Positions 22,115-34,697 of a stretch of 64,000 nucleotides of DNA are shown here, in pieces. The notes beneath the pieces were generated by a model, which saw only the letters and a list, made by a program, of their open reading frames with translations, was not told the DNA's origin and did no database searches. Location: the NCBI GenBank assembly GCA_025766275.1, contig JAFKAC010000059.1, forward strand, positions 124,001 to 188,000, written 5' to 3'. Source of the stretch: Lactarius indigo. Its lineage: Eukaryota; Basidiomycota; Agaricomycetes; Russulales; Russulaceae. Positions within the stretch are counted from its first letter, which is position 1; the number at the start of each line of letters is the position of its first letter. The translations under genes and the position numbers were made by a program.

Positions 22115-23773
22115 TCAGATTAGGACGACGTACTTAGCAGAGAGCGTTGGCCCGAGCGCGAGCCTCGCAAAGCTGGTCGGGAAGAGCGGGTTGCCGGGTC
22201 CACGCTCGCCGACGACATCGTACACCTCGCTGCTGGCATTTGACGCCGCATAGCTCCACCTCCTCCCCAAGCTGCTCATCGAGCTCCTCCTCGGCGGAGA
22301 AGAATACTCGTCAGGGTTTTTGGGTTGCTGTTGTTGCTGCAGTTGGTTGACGGATGACATGGACGAAGTGCGCAATAGACGCGTGTGCGGCGAGTCGCCC
22401 GCGAAGATGCCGGGTGTGGCCGGCACAGTCGAGATGCGCAGACCCTGGATGATTCCGCGCTGAGGGGAGGGCTCGGAGGGCTCGGACTGCTCCTCGTCTT
22501 CGTTCTCGCTGGACTCTTCCCGAACATCTTCGGAAATATCGTGCATGCGATGACCGCCGGGGCGCGTCGGTGGATGGTCGTGTTCGCCCGTGGGCATGAG
22601 TACAGGTTCGATGGTCAATGCGGAGATGTCGGGGGTGTCTTCAGTAGCAGCCGAGACATTAGACTCGGACGCATGATCCGGCGCTGGCTGGGGCTGGGGC
22701 GTGGTATCGGCAACAGGTGGATGTTCTTCAGTAGGTGATGCAACGAAATCCTCCAAGGATTCGAGCTTGAAATCGTTGAATGTGAGCGGTTTGTCGGCGG
22801 TAAAAGGGTCTTCCTCGAACCCGTCGGGATCAAGTTCTGGGGGCGCTCCGAGTGCACCCTTGATCCTCTCCCAGATGAGTTCGCTGTGGAATAGGACGCA
22901 GCGGCGGATAAGGCCAACCCAGACTTCGTCCGGAGCAGTGTCGCGGTCGACACATTTCATCCAGAACTCGAGTTGGGTAGACGACCATTTTCTAGGATCG
23001 GTCGCGAACACGGCGTCATTGGTCACGGGGGATTCCGACGCAGACTGCGGCGCAAATGTCTGGGCGAGGAGGGCGAACAGTCTTGCACCGGGTTGCGGGG
23101 AAGTGAAGAGGGCCTTGACCTCATCCGTGCGATCCACAAAAGGAAGGAAGACGTCATCGGGTATCGCGGTGAACGAGGTGCGTCCCGACCGAGCCGCTGC
23201 CGTAAGCGAACCGCCGCCAGGCGTGCGAGGGGAAGAAGGCGCCGATTGCGGGTTACACGACTGCTGGGCAAGCGATATGATCTGATCCGCAGAAAGGCGT
23301 GGCTTTGGCGCAGAGGAACGCCGGTTCAGGCCGTGGCCATGTCCGTGAGTGGGACTGCCTGGCCGTGGTCCAGGCCCAGGGGACGACCCAGGTGGGGCAA
23401 ACGAGGCCGAAGCGAAGCTCATGCGCGTATTCTCGCCCTTCCCCGCGACCGTGTGTCCGTGGCTCCCGTGGCGCCTGTGCGGGTTCTGCGGGTGAGAGCC
23501 GATGCTGAAGTGTCGACGTTGCTGCTGGGGGGACGGCGGTCGCTCGTCGAGCTGGACCTGGGGTTGTGCCGGATTGACGCGCACGATGGTCAGCTTGCAG
23601 GATGTCGTTCGTCCCGGGTTCATGTTGAGTTCGAGGTGTGCACCCCAGGGATCCGCAGCAGTGGCGGATCCCCTGCGCTGTAGCACTCGGCGGGATCGAA
23701 CGGGGCTAGTTGCCCCACTGTGGGGGGGAGACAACGGGGGACTAACAGTGGGAGATACGACTGTCTTGGACAT
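22115..23773 (-). CDS. Hypothetical low-complexity protein, single exon, 552 aa
   Basis: One uninterrupted frame from ATG 23773 to the stop at 22115. Residues 1-150 are Ser/Pro/His-rich with phosphorylation-prone SP motifs. Residues 160-320 look folded, with SADQIISLAQQSCNP, PFVDRTDEVKALF, WSSTQLEFWMKCVDRD and DEVWVGLIRRCVLFHSELIWERIKGALG. The rest is acidic and Ser-rich with a short Gln run, and ends SFARLALGPTLSAKYVVLI. No signal peptide or membrane helix is seen. I do not recognise the family. The ordered middle, the length of the open frame and the strong Pro/Ser bias make a real basidiomycete gene much more likely than chance. A regulatory or scaffold role would be guesswork. Confidence 0.75.
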   Translation of the reverse strand: MSKTVVSPTVSPPLSPPHSGATSPVRSRRVLQRRGSATAADPWGAHLELNMNPGRTTSCKLTIVRVNPAQPQVQLDERPPSPQQQRRHFSIGSHPQNPHRRHGSHGHTVAGKGENTRMSFASASFAPPGSSPGPGPRPGSPTHGHGHGLNRRSSAPKPRLSADQIISLAQQSCNPQSAPSSPRTPGGGSLTAAARSGRTSFTAIPDDVFLPFVDRTDEVKALFTSPQPGARLFALLAQTFAPQSASESPVTNDAVFATDPRKWSSTQLEFWMKCVDRDTAPDEVWVGLIRRCVLFHSELIWERIKGALGAPPELDPDGFEEDPFTADKPLTFNDFKLESLEDFVASPTEEHPPVADTTPQPQPAPDHASESNVSAATEDTPDISALTIEPVLMPTGEHDHPPTRPGGHRMHDISEDVREESSENEDEEQSEPSEPSPQRGIIQGLRISTVPATPGIFAGDSPHTRLLRTSSMSSVNQLQQQQQPKNPDEYSSPPRRSSMSSLGRRWSYAASNASSEVYDVVGERGPGNPLFPTSFARLALGPTLSAKYVVLI

Positions 23774-25510
23774 GATGGACGTTGAGAAGGAACGCTAGTA
23801 TGGCCGAGATCATCTGAGCTTTGAGGTCGATGTGTCACGGTGTTGACCATCGTGAATGAATCGTCCCGGGTTAGCCCTGTGGGTAAACTGGTCGGTCCCA
23901 TACGGGGGCAGTCGATCAGAACGAGACCGGCCGCTACACTCAGGATTTAGAAATCTAGGCCTTACTTCAGGTCACAAGCAGCATTTTTTTCTCAGTCGTG
24001 CTACTCTGCCGGAATGAACATCATATCTTTACGTTTGAGGCTACTGTACGAAATACAGAGTAACGAAACATTAGTCCGTGTATCCCAACATTCAAACGTG
24101 CGCGCTGCATCCAATCCCGAATAGTCAATGGCTCGGTGAGAAATGAGAATTTCATTACAGTAATTCAATCAATTCTCGATATGCGGGTCTAGGCTCCCAC
24201 TCGGCGTTCGCCGTTGCCTCCTTCGAGAACAAGCTATCAAGCTATCAAGCTAGATCTTTTCTTCCGAGGCACTGTAAACCCAAAAGCCTTACGTTTCATA
24301 GTACAGCAGTTGGAGAAACAAAGCTTTTGTTGTTCGTCTGCGTGGACGAGGGGTCGTGAGGACGACATGACGCACAGAATGTTTTTCTTACGTCAATCGG
24401 CGTTGCGATCGTGTCTCGCTTGGCCTTTCTTTCAGGGCGGCCACACGGGTGGCTCGGGCTGCCGTATCAGCCAATTGCCTTTCGGTGGGAAACCCACGCA
24501 CAAACTTGCTTCCCACTTACAGAAACTGTGGCCGATAAGCGAGCTTCTGTGCAGCTCCAACCCATCAGTAAGTTGTTACCGTATGGGCCACGGAGGGACT
24601 TCTACGGCGCCTCATCACCGCATCTTGTAATTGTATTTCAAACTCGGGTGCCTTTTTCAATGTGTCGCGATCTGGGAGCATCCGAGGAAACTGCTGATAT
24701 CACAAGAAGTCCTGGATGATAATATCCAATCAATTCCTGCGAACAACAGCAGAGTAAACAATGGGTCGTCGTCCGACTGTGCCATGATCTTGTCACTTTT
24801 CAGGTTTCACAGTAATCTGTGTGCAGAATCGCCATCTGATGTCCTTAGTCGCTCGAGGCGCCCACCATCTTCCTCCATCACAACTTACTTCTGGAAGTCT
24901 ATCCATTATTTCCGCTATCATAGAGCACCAAGCCCTCCCCATGTCCGTTGCTCGAGCAGGCTCGATATCGCACTCGAGCCTGAGGTAGAAGTTTAATCAG
25001 TATCGAACATGCCACAACGCAGGAGTTGTACTCCCTTGCCCGAAATTTCGACTCCCCAATAGCCAGTCCTTCTATGATATCAGAGAGAACGCCCCCTTTG
25101 GGCCAACTACCTCCGTTATTACTGTACTGTGGCGTATTAACGTGTTATCCATTGTCCTGAACTGACACCGTGGGAGCATCGACATGGGAAGGTCTTTCCA
25201 TTCACGTGAACGGGCACAATGAATTCCCACGGGTATGTGCAAGGGTGTGTGTCCAGTGTCCAGCCCGGGCCCTACAGTATGATAACTCCCAGTCGTCGCT
25301 CACCATCAATATTCAATTAACTCAACTCCCCTCTCCGACTTCTTAAGAACTACTCTCGTCGTTAGGCTCTCCTAGGTATGTCTATTACCAGTGCCTCCGA
25401 TGCTTGCCATAATGATGGAGCGATCGATTGGGCACCTACCTCTAATCTTTGTACAGACCTACAATTTGACTAGGAGACAACCCATACACGTAGATGTAAA
25501 TTCGAGCCAA
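23774..25510. other. Spacer between the hypothetical gene and the NLR array
   Basis: AT-richer sequence. A frame of 138 codons at 24214-24630 has no recognisable feature. I see no gene, RNA or mobile-element end here. Homology to the repeat units begins near 25510. Confidence 0.5.
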
Positions 25511-25682
25511 ATTATCGATCGTGGAATCAATATTCGGTCGTGAATTTGGGTGCAGGCCACCAATTCATGTACGATTTTGTGTGTCGAAGGCGAGACCGAA
25601 TAGTACGGGCCGGCGTTCCGGTGAGAATTCAACGTGGCAACTCGGTCAGGGCCTGCCGATACCATTCGCCCAGTGAATGACG

Positions 25683-26420
25683 ATGAACACAATCTCGATA
25701 CTATTCTCAACTCCTCAGAACCAGCTATAGATCTACGTACGTGACCTCAAGCCTCAGTAGCGAACCTCTCACGGGCGATCACCAACTTCACTCCTCGCTC
25801 CATTGCGAGATCACTCAACACTGAGATGCGCAGGACGACAAAGGGCTCAAGAGGCTAGCAGACCGCGCTCAGGACATAGAGAAAGAGATTGAGCAACGCA
25901 AATTGAAGGGAATAGAACTCATTGTTCGTTGCGTTGTGCGCCGTCTTGTCTGTTTTCTCTTTTGGTTGTTGAACAGCACTGAGTCGCTCCACCAAACAGT
26001 TCTCAAATGCGAACGCGAGGAGGCTGAGGGGGTTGAATCAGCCGTCTCCTCACTTCACCACCGTGTCGGAGCGGAGGTGCTCGCATCTGTTGATGCGAAC
26101 ATCGAGACACTTCGTGCTCGCGCGGCGAAACTTCGTAAAGGTCGGGATCTCCCGTGTCTGTCCTCACATCCACGCGCATCACCCTCTGAGGACGTCTCAT
26201 GGAGCGGGAGATAAAGCGCGATACGTTGGCCATGCATGCCAGATCCATGTCCGCAGAAGTGTGCGCCTGTGAACACGCAACGGGCTTGGTTATCAAAGGA
26301 GTGGGCCCCGACTAGCTCCTGTTCCGTGATACCATCAAAATTGATGACGACTCAGGTGTACTCACGTTCCACGCACGAAGTGAACCTCGTGATCGATTTC
26401 TTATCCAAGTTTAAAGGTAC
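25683..26420 (+). pseudogene. SPC25: SPC25-like kinetochore gene, decayed 5' part (unit A)
   Basis: In shifting frames the sequence matches the layout of fungal Spc25, the Ndc80-complex subunit. It shows an N-terminal ..SEPAIDLR motif, then AITNFT, then a coiled coil (RAQDIEKEIEQRKLKGIEL; LHHRVGAEVLASVDANIETLRARAAKLRK). After that comes the start of the globular domain (MEREIKRDTLAMHARSMSAEVCACEHATGLVIKGVGPD). An in-frame TAG at 26313-26315 stands where units C and D have CAG. There is a 2-bp insertion near the start (about 25697). A one-base loss at the IAxxTQH junction is shared with all units. The C-terminal half is absent. Identification rests on remembered family patterns. Confidence 0.65.
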
Positions 26421-27253
26421 GCCGTATCAATTGCACCTTCTCCGTGCGCGAACCGAAGGATGTCGATTGTACTACATCGACACCGCAGTTACCGGCGATG
26501 CCACTACTACTGGATCAGTGAAACGAGTCGGGGTATGTGCATACTTTCACCAAGCGTGTACGTCAAGCAGATGTGAAACCCCTCTCGTAGACTTGGGGTT
26601 GAGTATGAATTATGAGACTAATGTACGAAATATAATCAAGTGCCGAGACACTATGACTGGCACGAGACCCGTGCCGTGGGGTTCATATATGCGACCCAAG
26701 GATGCATCCCGTGCCCAGTACAAGCGAGACAAAAGGCGATGAGCACATCAAGGTCCACGTGTACGCCTACGTCGTACTATTCATTGGCACTTTATTTCAC
26801 GACTGGCCGGCTGAGTATTGAGACTGCTCCTTATAGGAGGTTTGGATCCCGGTAGTAGTTCATTGTCGACAGTAACCCGGTCATGGGTGCATGAACACCC
26901 CCGTTCTCATTCTCTCATGTCGTTGCGGGTTACCGTCCGCGCAGACGTTTAAGTTACCGCCATTTGTTGCTCCTCTTTAGCCCCCGCCATTGACAGCACA
27001 TATAACATATCTTGACGTCCTTTGCATTACTGTAACACGAGGAGTGGACAAATAGATTTTGAGGACGGGATAGGTTTGTGATGATATAATTGGTGCGGGT
27101 CGCGCCATGTGAATCCGCCGACGGTTCCCTCCCTAGTGCCGTACTAGGAAACCAGGTAACGCCCGCAGTTCTGTGCAACACGTGTTTAACTCAAGCCTCT
27201 TCCTCAACGTCCAACCCACTCACTCACTCTAGCCCTAGGAACCCTTTCGAAAA
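26421..27253 (+). other. NWD 5' flank / putative promoter region (unit A)
   Basis: Conserved in units B and D, shorter in C. It has no gene-like frame. The last 70 bp before the NWD start are CT-rich with a CACTCACTCACTCT tract, as is common in fungal leaders. Promoter function is inferred from position only. Confidence 0.45.
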
Positions 27254-30200
27254 ATGGAGCATCAGCACATCATATCGAATGTGTGCGTAAATGTCTGCTG
27301 ACCCGCGACTCTCCCGCCATTGAACCATTACTTCAGGTCAGGTCCCTCTGCATCGGAAATCCCTCAGCTACGTATCGAGGTGACCGGTATGTACCTAAAT
27401 CCTATAGTTGATACCCGCCGATAACGTATTTTATAGTCCTCCGAGCTCTCAATATCAAGAAGCGGCGACTCCTGAAGAACCAGGTCTTCGTCACTGTGAC
27501 CAATCGGGAAACGACGAAGAAGACAAGGAGCGTTTCGATTAAGGGAGGAGCGGCGCAATGGGATCAGAAACTAGATCCCTTGTACGACATCTGTTTTTAT
27601 ATTCTATGTTTCCGGCTTAAAGTCCTGTTCAGTTATGTACAGCCGTCATCAGATCTTGTATTGCGTCTTTACGCGGAGCGATTGGTGCACACCGATACAC
27701 TTATCGGGACGCATCAAATACCAATACCTGCCGAATCACAGATTGGTTTGTCTTTATGACGATATCGCTACTAGTAGCTGAACACCTTGTGTATAGATAT
27801 CCCTGTTGATCTTAGCAATGGCGACAGACAAGCTGGACAATCGATCCAACCGGTCATGCTCTACTTGACGATCACCGTGTCAGCGGAGCCGAACACCACG
27901 AATCCCTTAGCGACTGAAGTAGACGGCTCGCCAGCTACGCATCCCTCTACGACGCAAGACCCCATCAAAGACTCCACTGCTTCCGAGCCGCTTTCACCTC
28001 CGACGGATCAAGTTCCCACCGAGACTAGCGCTCCTGTGCCATCGTTTGCTGATGTCCAGGCAGTGGTGTCACCGACCGAGGACGCTCTTCGTGGTGCCGA
28101 TGAAGCTATCAAGGCGATCAACACGTCAGATACATGGGAAGGTGCTATTGCGAGGATCAAGTGGATGATGGATACATTTAGCGCGGCTGCAGGAGTGCGT
28201 CACTGCGCAATTCCCTTTAAACTTATCCTTGACTGAGCGTACTTCCGCTGTCAGCTTCACCCATACGCACAAATGGCATGTGGCCTGCTATTAGCGATTC
28301 CCAAGGTGGGTCGATTTTCGTTATTGTGGTAAGGAAGCACTGACGCCGATCCGGATGCTAGACTCTCCTAGAACAGTTTCAAAATGACGACAATGTCCGA
28401 ACTCTACTTGCGGCCGTACACGATGCGTTCGATTTCGCGAACCAGGAAAACATCCTGAAGTCCATCGAGCGCGAGTCGAGGCAGGCCCGAATCCTCACGC
28501 TTATGTTACAGCATGTCTGTAATTGCTGTGACTTGATACGATCGTATGCAAACGATTCCCAGTTCTGTACGTATTCTTCACCCATTTCAGTGGCCGAGGT
28601 AAACACACCGTTGTCAGGGAAGCGAACGTTGAAGAATATCGGCGGCCGAGTCAACAAACAGATCGAGGACCTCCGCACCGCCCTTCTCGAACTCCGAAGG
28701 GCCTTCTTGGACGAGGCTACCATCACCACGGAGATAACTACGCTCCAGATTCTGGATGACGTGGGAACAATTTCGGCCAAGATTTCTAATAGGCTCGATG
28801 GGATGGTCACCCAACTGGAGTGGGTGTCCAGCCAGGTTTCAGACGTCGGTACGTAGCCCCAATAGCTTGAGGGTTATCGATCTGATTACTGTCACAGATT
28901 TAGATGCGAAGATCAGGGAAATACCGCATGGGACAGGCTCACGCTTCGTGCCGGAGAAGGGCTGCCTTCCAGGAACGCGCACAGCCTTCTTAGATCTCAT
29001 CGCTAATTGGGTGAATAATCCCGACTCGGAGCGTGGTCTTGTACTGCTTGGACAGGCGGGTACGGGAAAGTCGTCGATCGCGCACGAGATCGCGCATCGC
29101 TTCGATAAGATGCACCGTCTCACGTCGTCGTTCATATTCTTGCGGAAAGAGCAATCTCAGCGCGATGCTTACAAATTCTTCACCACTCTGGCTCGCGATC
29201 TCTCCGATCGTTACCCTTCTTTCAAGACCGCGCTTGGAAGAATTGTGAAGGACAACTCCTCACTTGGAGGTCGTACCCGCGACTATCCCACACTTTTCGA
29301 ATCGCTAGTCCTCCAACCACTTGAGGGTCTCCACATCGTCGGCCCGATCCTTGTTGTCATCGACGCGTTGGACGAGAGCGGAGACACGGGCGGTAGAAAT
29401 GGGTTACACGCATTCCTTGCCAAGAACTTATTCAAACTTCCATCGAACTTTCGTGTGCTCATCACGTCGAGGCCCGAGGATAGGATCCTTTCTGCGTTCA
29501 ATGGAGCGCCGTCGACCATTATCAAATATATGAATGACTCTGAGCTGGCAGCTGGAACGGAAGACGATATACTTACCTTCCTTCAGATGTTACTCCCTTC
29601 GGATGCGTTCGAAGAGCACGGAGTCGCGCTGACAAGAAAGGCAGAAGGGCTGTTTCAGTGGGCGGCTGTCGCTGGTGGATTCATCCTAGATCCTCCCGAA
29701 TGCTTCGGGTTCAGCAAGAAGAAGTGCATAAATCACCTTTTGAGACTGACTACAGATCGCGATGGACAAGATCCGTTGGACGAGTTATACAAGGAAGTCC
29801 TGGAAGGCTACTTCACACACCCGCAAGCTCAGCTTCTATTCCGTTCTGTCGTGGGACAGCTCATCACCGCATTCGAACCCCTCTCGATCCGCTCCCTGAC
29901 CACTTTGCGAAGACATGGCCTCAATGGCGGCGACGACGATGCTGATTCTGTTGTTATAATGCTCGGTCGTCTGGGCTCATTGTTGAGCAACGTTAACTCA
30001 TCCGATGACACCCTTCCTATTCTTCCTCTTCATGCATCATTTCGCGACTTCCTGACAAATAATGAGAAGAGCGGCGATTTCTCTATCCCCCTTCGAGACG
30101 CCCATCACAAGTTGGCCCATTCATGTCTCGGTCTAGTACTTCGCGACCTCAGATTCAACATGTGCCACATTGAATCGTCATATCTTGCTAATAGAGCCAT

Positions 30201-32724
30201 TCGAGACCTTGAAGCTCGCGTCGCTAAACACATTTCGCCAGCACTATTATATGCTTGTCGTTTCTACGACGATCATTTAGAACAACTTTCATTTGAAACC
30301 GGTCTGTTTGACAAAATGCAAGCTTTCTTTGGCGCGAAATTTCTCTTTTGGCTTGAGGCCCTTAGTTTGGTCGGCGATACGCGTCTTGCTTTGCCAGCGT
30401 TGTCGTCTGTAAATGTGTGGCTAGCCTCTGGTCGAGGTGTAAGTTTGAGCACCCATTCTGTGAGGCTGACAAACAACTAATGAAAACAGTCGCAACAGGT
30501 TTCTCCGGCAGAGCTAGAGAAATTGACCGCGTTCATCAATGATGCCACTGCGTTCGTGAGGTACTTTGGGATAGCGATGGCAAAGAGCGCACCGCATGTC
30601 TACATTTCTACTTTACCATTTGCGCCGACTTGTTCTCTTGTTTCGATGCATTATTCAAGCATGTTTCCTCGAGCACTGCGCGTCGAAAGTGGGCGATTAT
30701 CTCATTGGCCTTCATCAGAGATGGTGATTTCAAATGTCGGAGGCAGTGTCGTTTCCATCGCACTCTCACCGGATGGCCAACGCATCGTCTCGGGCTCTTA
30801 CGATGGAGGTATTTGCGTGTGGAATGCCACAACAGGAGAGAGGGTAGCAGGACCATTTATCGGAAGCGCGAGGTCTGTTGCATTCTCGCCAGATGGCCAG
30901 CGCTTTGCCTCAAGCATGAACGATAATGCAATTCACGTGTGGGATGCCATGACTGGAGAGATCGTTGTAGGCCCGTGTAGTGGGCACACGCTATTGGTCA
31001 CATCCGTGGCATTCTCCCCAGATGGCCAGTCCATTGTCTCTGGGTCAGCGGACCGAACAATTCGTGTATGGAAGGCTACAACAGGAGAGGCAGTGGCAGG
31101 CCCACTTAGTGGGCACACAGCTCATGTCACGTCTGTAGCGTTCTCCCCAGACAGCCAGCGAATTGTCTCTGGCTCATATGACCGAACGATTCGTATCTGG
31201 AACTCCACCATGGGAGAGACGGTGGGAGGTCCATACAGTGGGCACACAGGTTCGGTCAACTCTGTGGCATTCTCTCCAGACGGTCGGCACGTCATCTCGG
31301 GTTCGAATGATAGAACGATTCGTGTGTGGAGCGCCGTAACGGGAGAGACAATGGCGGGCCCGTTCAGTGGACATATGGATTCGGTCCAGTCTGTAGCGTT
31401 CTCCGCAGATGGTCGACGCATCGTCTCGGGCTCAGACGATGGAACGATTCGCGTTTGGGATGCCATAACAGGAGCGGCAGTGGCAGGCCCATTCAGTGGG
31501 CACACTAATTCGGTTGAATCAGTTACGTTCTCACCAGATGGCCAGCGCGTTATCTCAGGTTCTTCGGATGGAACCATTCGTGTGTGGAATGCCACAACTG
31601 GAGGGATGGCGGCAGGCGCATTTGATGGACACAGGGGTTTGGTCGCGTCTGTAGCATTCTCACCAGATGGGAAGCGCGTTGTCTCGGGATCGCATGACCA
31701 TTCAATTCGTGTGTGGAATGCCATGACGGGACAACCAGTGACCAGCTCATTTATTGGACACACGGATATGGTCCTATCCGTGGCATTCTCTTCAGATGGT
31801 CAACGCGCTGTCTCAGGCTCGTTTGATTGGACAATTCGTGTTTGGAATGCGACAACAGGAGAGACGGTGGCAGGCCCATTTAGTCCCGGAAACTTGGTCA
31901 GCTGTGTGGCATTCTCTCCAGATGGCAAGCGCATCGCATCGGGCTTGGGCGATGGATCAATTTGTATGTTGGATGCTACAACAGGAGAGACGGTGGCAAG
32001 TCTATCCACTGGACGCCGGCATTCAGTCACATCCGTGGCATTTTCCCCAGACGGTCAGCGGATTGTCTCGGGCTCGTACGATGAAACAATTGTCGTGTGG
32101 AATGCCATAACAGGAGAGATAGTGGCAGGCCCATTTCGTGGGCACACGCATGTGGTCACGTCTGCGATATTCACTCCAGATGGTCAGCGCCTCGTCTCGG
32201 GTTCGCGTGATTCCACAATCCGTGTTTGGGATGCCTCGACAGGAGAGACAGTAGCAGGCCCATTTAGTGGGCACATAGATGTGATCTGGTCGGTGGCAAT
32301 CTCCCCAGACGGCCAGTGCATTGCTTCAGGCTCGGAAGACCAGACGATTCGTATGTGGGACCCCACCACTGGAGAGCCAGTGGCAGGCCCATACTGTGGG
32401 CACACACATTCGGTCCAGTCCGTGGCATTCTCTCCGGATGGTCAGCGCATCGTCTCATCAGCATATGGATCAATTCGTATGTTGGATGTTACGACATGCA
32501 AGACGGAAAATACTGGACAGGTTGACTTCACCTCCCGATCCAAGATAAACGAGGAGGGATGGATATGTGGTAGCAACGATGAGCTGTTAATGTGGATTCC
32601 GCCGTTACATAGGGATAATCTTCACCGGCCAGGTGACATATGGGTTGTAGGCGAACATGAAACTCGCTTATGTCTTTCTGATTTTGCGCACGGTGATAGT
32701 TGGGATACTTGTATTGACGCCTAG
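27254..32724 (+). CDS. NACHT-WD40 NLR-like receptor (NWD), unit A
   Basis: Ten exons give an unbroken 1665-aa protein: 27254-27282, 27337-27386, 27437-27581, 27633-27745, 27797-28194, 28255-28305, 28362-28566, 28618-28848, 28898-30438 and 30490-32724. Residues 15-125 resemble a C2 domain (PQLRIEVTVLRALNIKKR, QVFVTVTNRET, AAQWDQKLD, DLVLRLYAERL, DTLIGTHQIPI). A Pro/Thr linker follows, then a helical region to about 405. The NACHT domain has Walker A GQAGTGKS at about 459-466 and Walker B LVVIDALDES near 570. Fourteen WD40 repeats of about 43 residues span about 1005-1595 (two seven-blade propellers), and a short unique tail follows. Such STAND proteins sense ligands by the WD propeller and signal by NTP-driven oligomerisation in fungal non-self recognition. 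The output here is unknown; no HET, HeLo or lipase domain is present. Confidence 0.93.
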
Positions 32725-34697
32725 ATAGAAATACCACGCCAATTTGCTGTGTAATGCGCCTGGACTTCATTGGGAGACCGAACCCGAATCAGGCGGGCCG
32801 GTGTTCCGACGACTGCATTACGCCATGCTTTCTGCTCTTCTCTCCTTCTCGCTCTCCTTTACTAATGATCATGATCTCGACTCACTTATCCGATTTATTT
32901 TTAGTGTTGTCAAGGTGCGTTTTTATTAAGTACGAGCGAGTCCGATGTCACAAAGGAAGGCATCGACGTACCTACAACACTTTTTGCCTCGATTTTGGCT
33001 TCGGTTTTTTCGTCTTACATACTGTTACCATTCCGCCATCCTACTTGAACAACCCCGACTTCCTTACGACGTATTCATGAACGCTACTGATACCGCTTGC
33101 TGCTCACTGTGTAAGCGCAGGACTCGGACGATCTTCGGGAAAAATAGTTAGAGTATGCGCGCGTGCGGTGGTCCTCCACAACCACATCGCTTCAACACGG
33201 TAACAAAAAAAATAGATTCAAGTTTGCGTGCTGGATGCGATGTAGTACATCGTGTCTAGTAGTCTATCTGATGTACTGTATCGGCAGGCGTCTCAGTTTC
33301 TGGCACGAGCCAATCCATGGTCAACAGCCTAGCTAGTCAGTTCCTCATGTGCTGCCTAGTAGATCAACGTTTGCAGAGTGGGCGTCAGCGCTGGGGCCGA
33401 AGGATTGATGTGTAGACATTTCGACGCGTCTTTGACAATCTACAGTATACTTTTTGCGTGTTCGATTCAGGGATTGACCAACAACGTGCCTGTTCTCGTC
33501 GGCTCGCATCTCATGAAAAACAGAAATGCCAAAGTCGGAGGCGGGATTGCCGTTGACTTGAGTCGAGGTAGAATGGGAAACCTGAAGTAGCGAAACGGTT
33601 GGTTGAAGAAGACAAGAAAAAAACGTGGAAGAACACGGGAACCGATCTGATCCCGCAGGATCAGAATCAATTTTAAGTCTGTGGTACCTTACTAGAATAA
33701 AACTTCTGCGTGTTTTTTTTTTTTTTGTATCAGTTTATATTCCGGGATGCGCATGCGAAGATACAGACCGGTCGTAGTAAACTACAGTTATGAGAAAGCG
33801 TGGAATGGGTGCCCCGAGACATAAGTAAGGAAACCAGAGAATCCAGAAACACAAACAAACGAATCGGGAAAGCGTCAGGGAGAGCCATAGAAGGCGCGTG
33901 TAGAAGGTGATAGGACAACAGAAGGAGAAGCATAGGAGAACGCGACACTCTTACCTAGTCAGGCTCGGGTGGCACATCGGGAGGGGGCGGGCCGGATTCC
34001 GGACGGGACGCAGCGCGTGAGTGTTGGAGGAAACCGAGGAGGCGAAGGGCGCCGTCCACGGTGGAGAATAAGGGTAAAGGGGGTTTACGGGGTTCCATGC
34101 CGCGCTGAGGATGCCCGCAGTAACGCGGGAGTGGTGATAACGCGGGCAATGGTACGTCTGCGTGTTTCGCAGCCAGAGGGAGGAAAGAGCTACGCATGAC
34201 CGCCGCTGTGATGAAGAGTACTGGATCAGCAATCCAAGCTTGGACGCGACCTCTATTGAGAAAATACCAAAACAAAAAAAGGGTCGTTCACCGAAATTAT
34301 CGGTGCACGAGCCCTGCATCCATGCATTGGGGTAAAGTGGCTCTTGCAACACAAATCAACTTGACAAGGTCTTTGGGAGGATTTCCTGACAAGACAACGG
34401 TGACCTGGGGAATTAAAGATTCTCACGTTGAGTTTCACGACGTGACGACGTCATTCACAGAGATGGGTCTTGGCAAACGCGGGTCGGGCTCACACCTGGA
34501 AAGACCACAGAACCGAATAACGATATCGTTGCCCGCGGTCTCGGCAAGCGACAGTGGAAGCAATTGGTAGAACAAGGGTGAATCGATGCCCATAAAAGGA
34601 ATGTCTTGGTCATCGAAGAGCGGTCCCGGCAGTGTCCCGGCTTTCCACCTACGCCCCGAGTCCGAGTCTTGGCTCGTCTTTGGACACCATTTAGCAG
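32725..34697 (+). other. Unit A spacer between NWD and the AP180-like relic
   Basis: Mostly non-coding, shared with units B and C except for the retrocopy. At about 34400-34570 lies a short conserved block that can be read as VTWGIKDSHVEFHDV..TSFTEMGLGKRGSGSH, of unknown origin. Confidence 0.5.
33713..34156 (-). pseudogene. 5'-truncated processed retrocopy of an unidentified mRNA
   Basis: This insert occurs only in unit A. On + it begins with 14 T (33713-33726), which is a poly(A) tail on -. It is flanked by an 8-bp direct repeat TCTGCGTG (33705-33712 and 34157-34164). On the minus strand it reads a C-terminal coding end (GMEPRKPPLPLFSTVDGALR through PPPPDVPPEPD), a stop at 33955-33957, about 230 bp of 3' UTR, an AATATAAA just before the tail, and then poly(A). 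No introns are seen. This is the structure of a LINE-mobilised cDNA. The parent gene is not recognised. Confidence 0.8.

Noticed and set aside
24214..24630. Plus-strand open frame of 138 codons
   Set aside because: No domain or conserved pattern, and an overlapping frame of similar length exists at 24411-24719.
30780..32500. Regular direct repeats resembling a CRISPR or satellite array
   Set aside because: The period of about 129 bp equals one WD40 repeat and the frame is coding throughout. There are no unique spacers of constant length.
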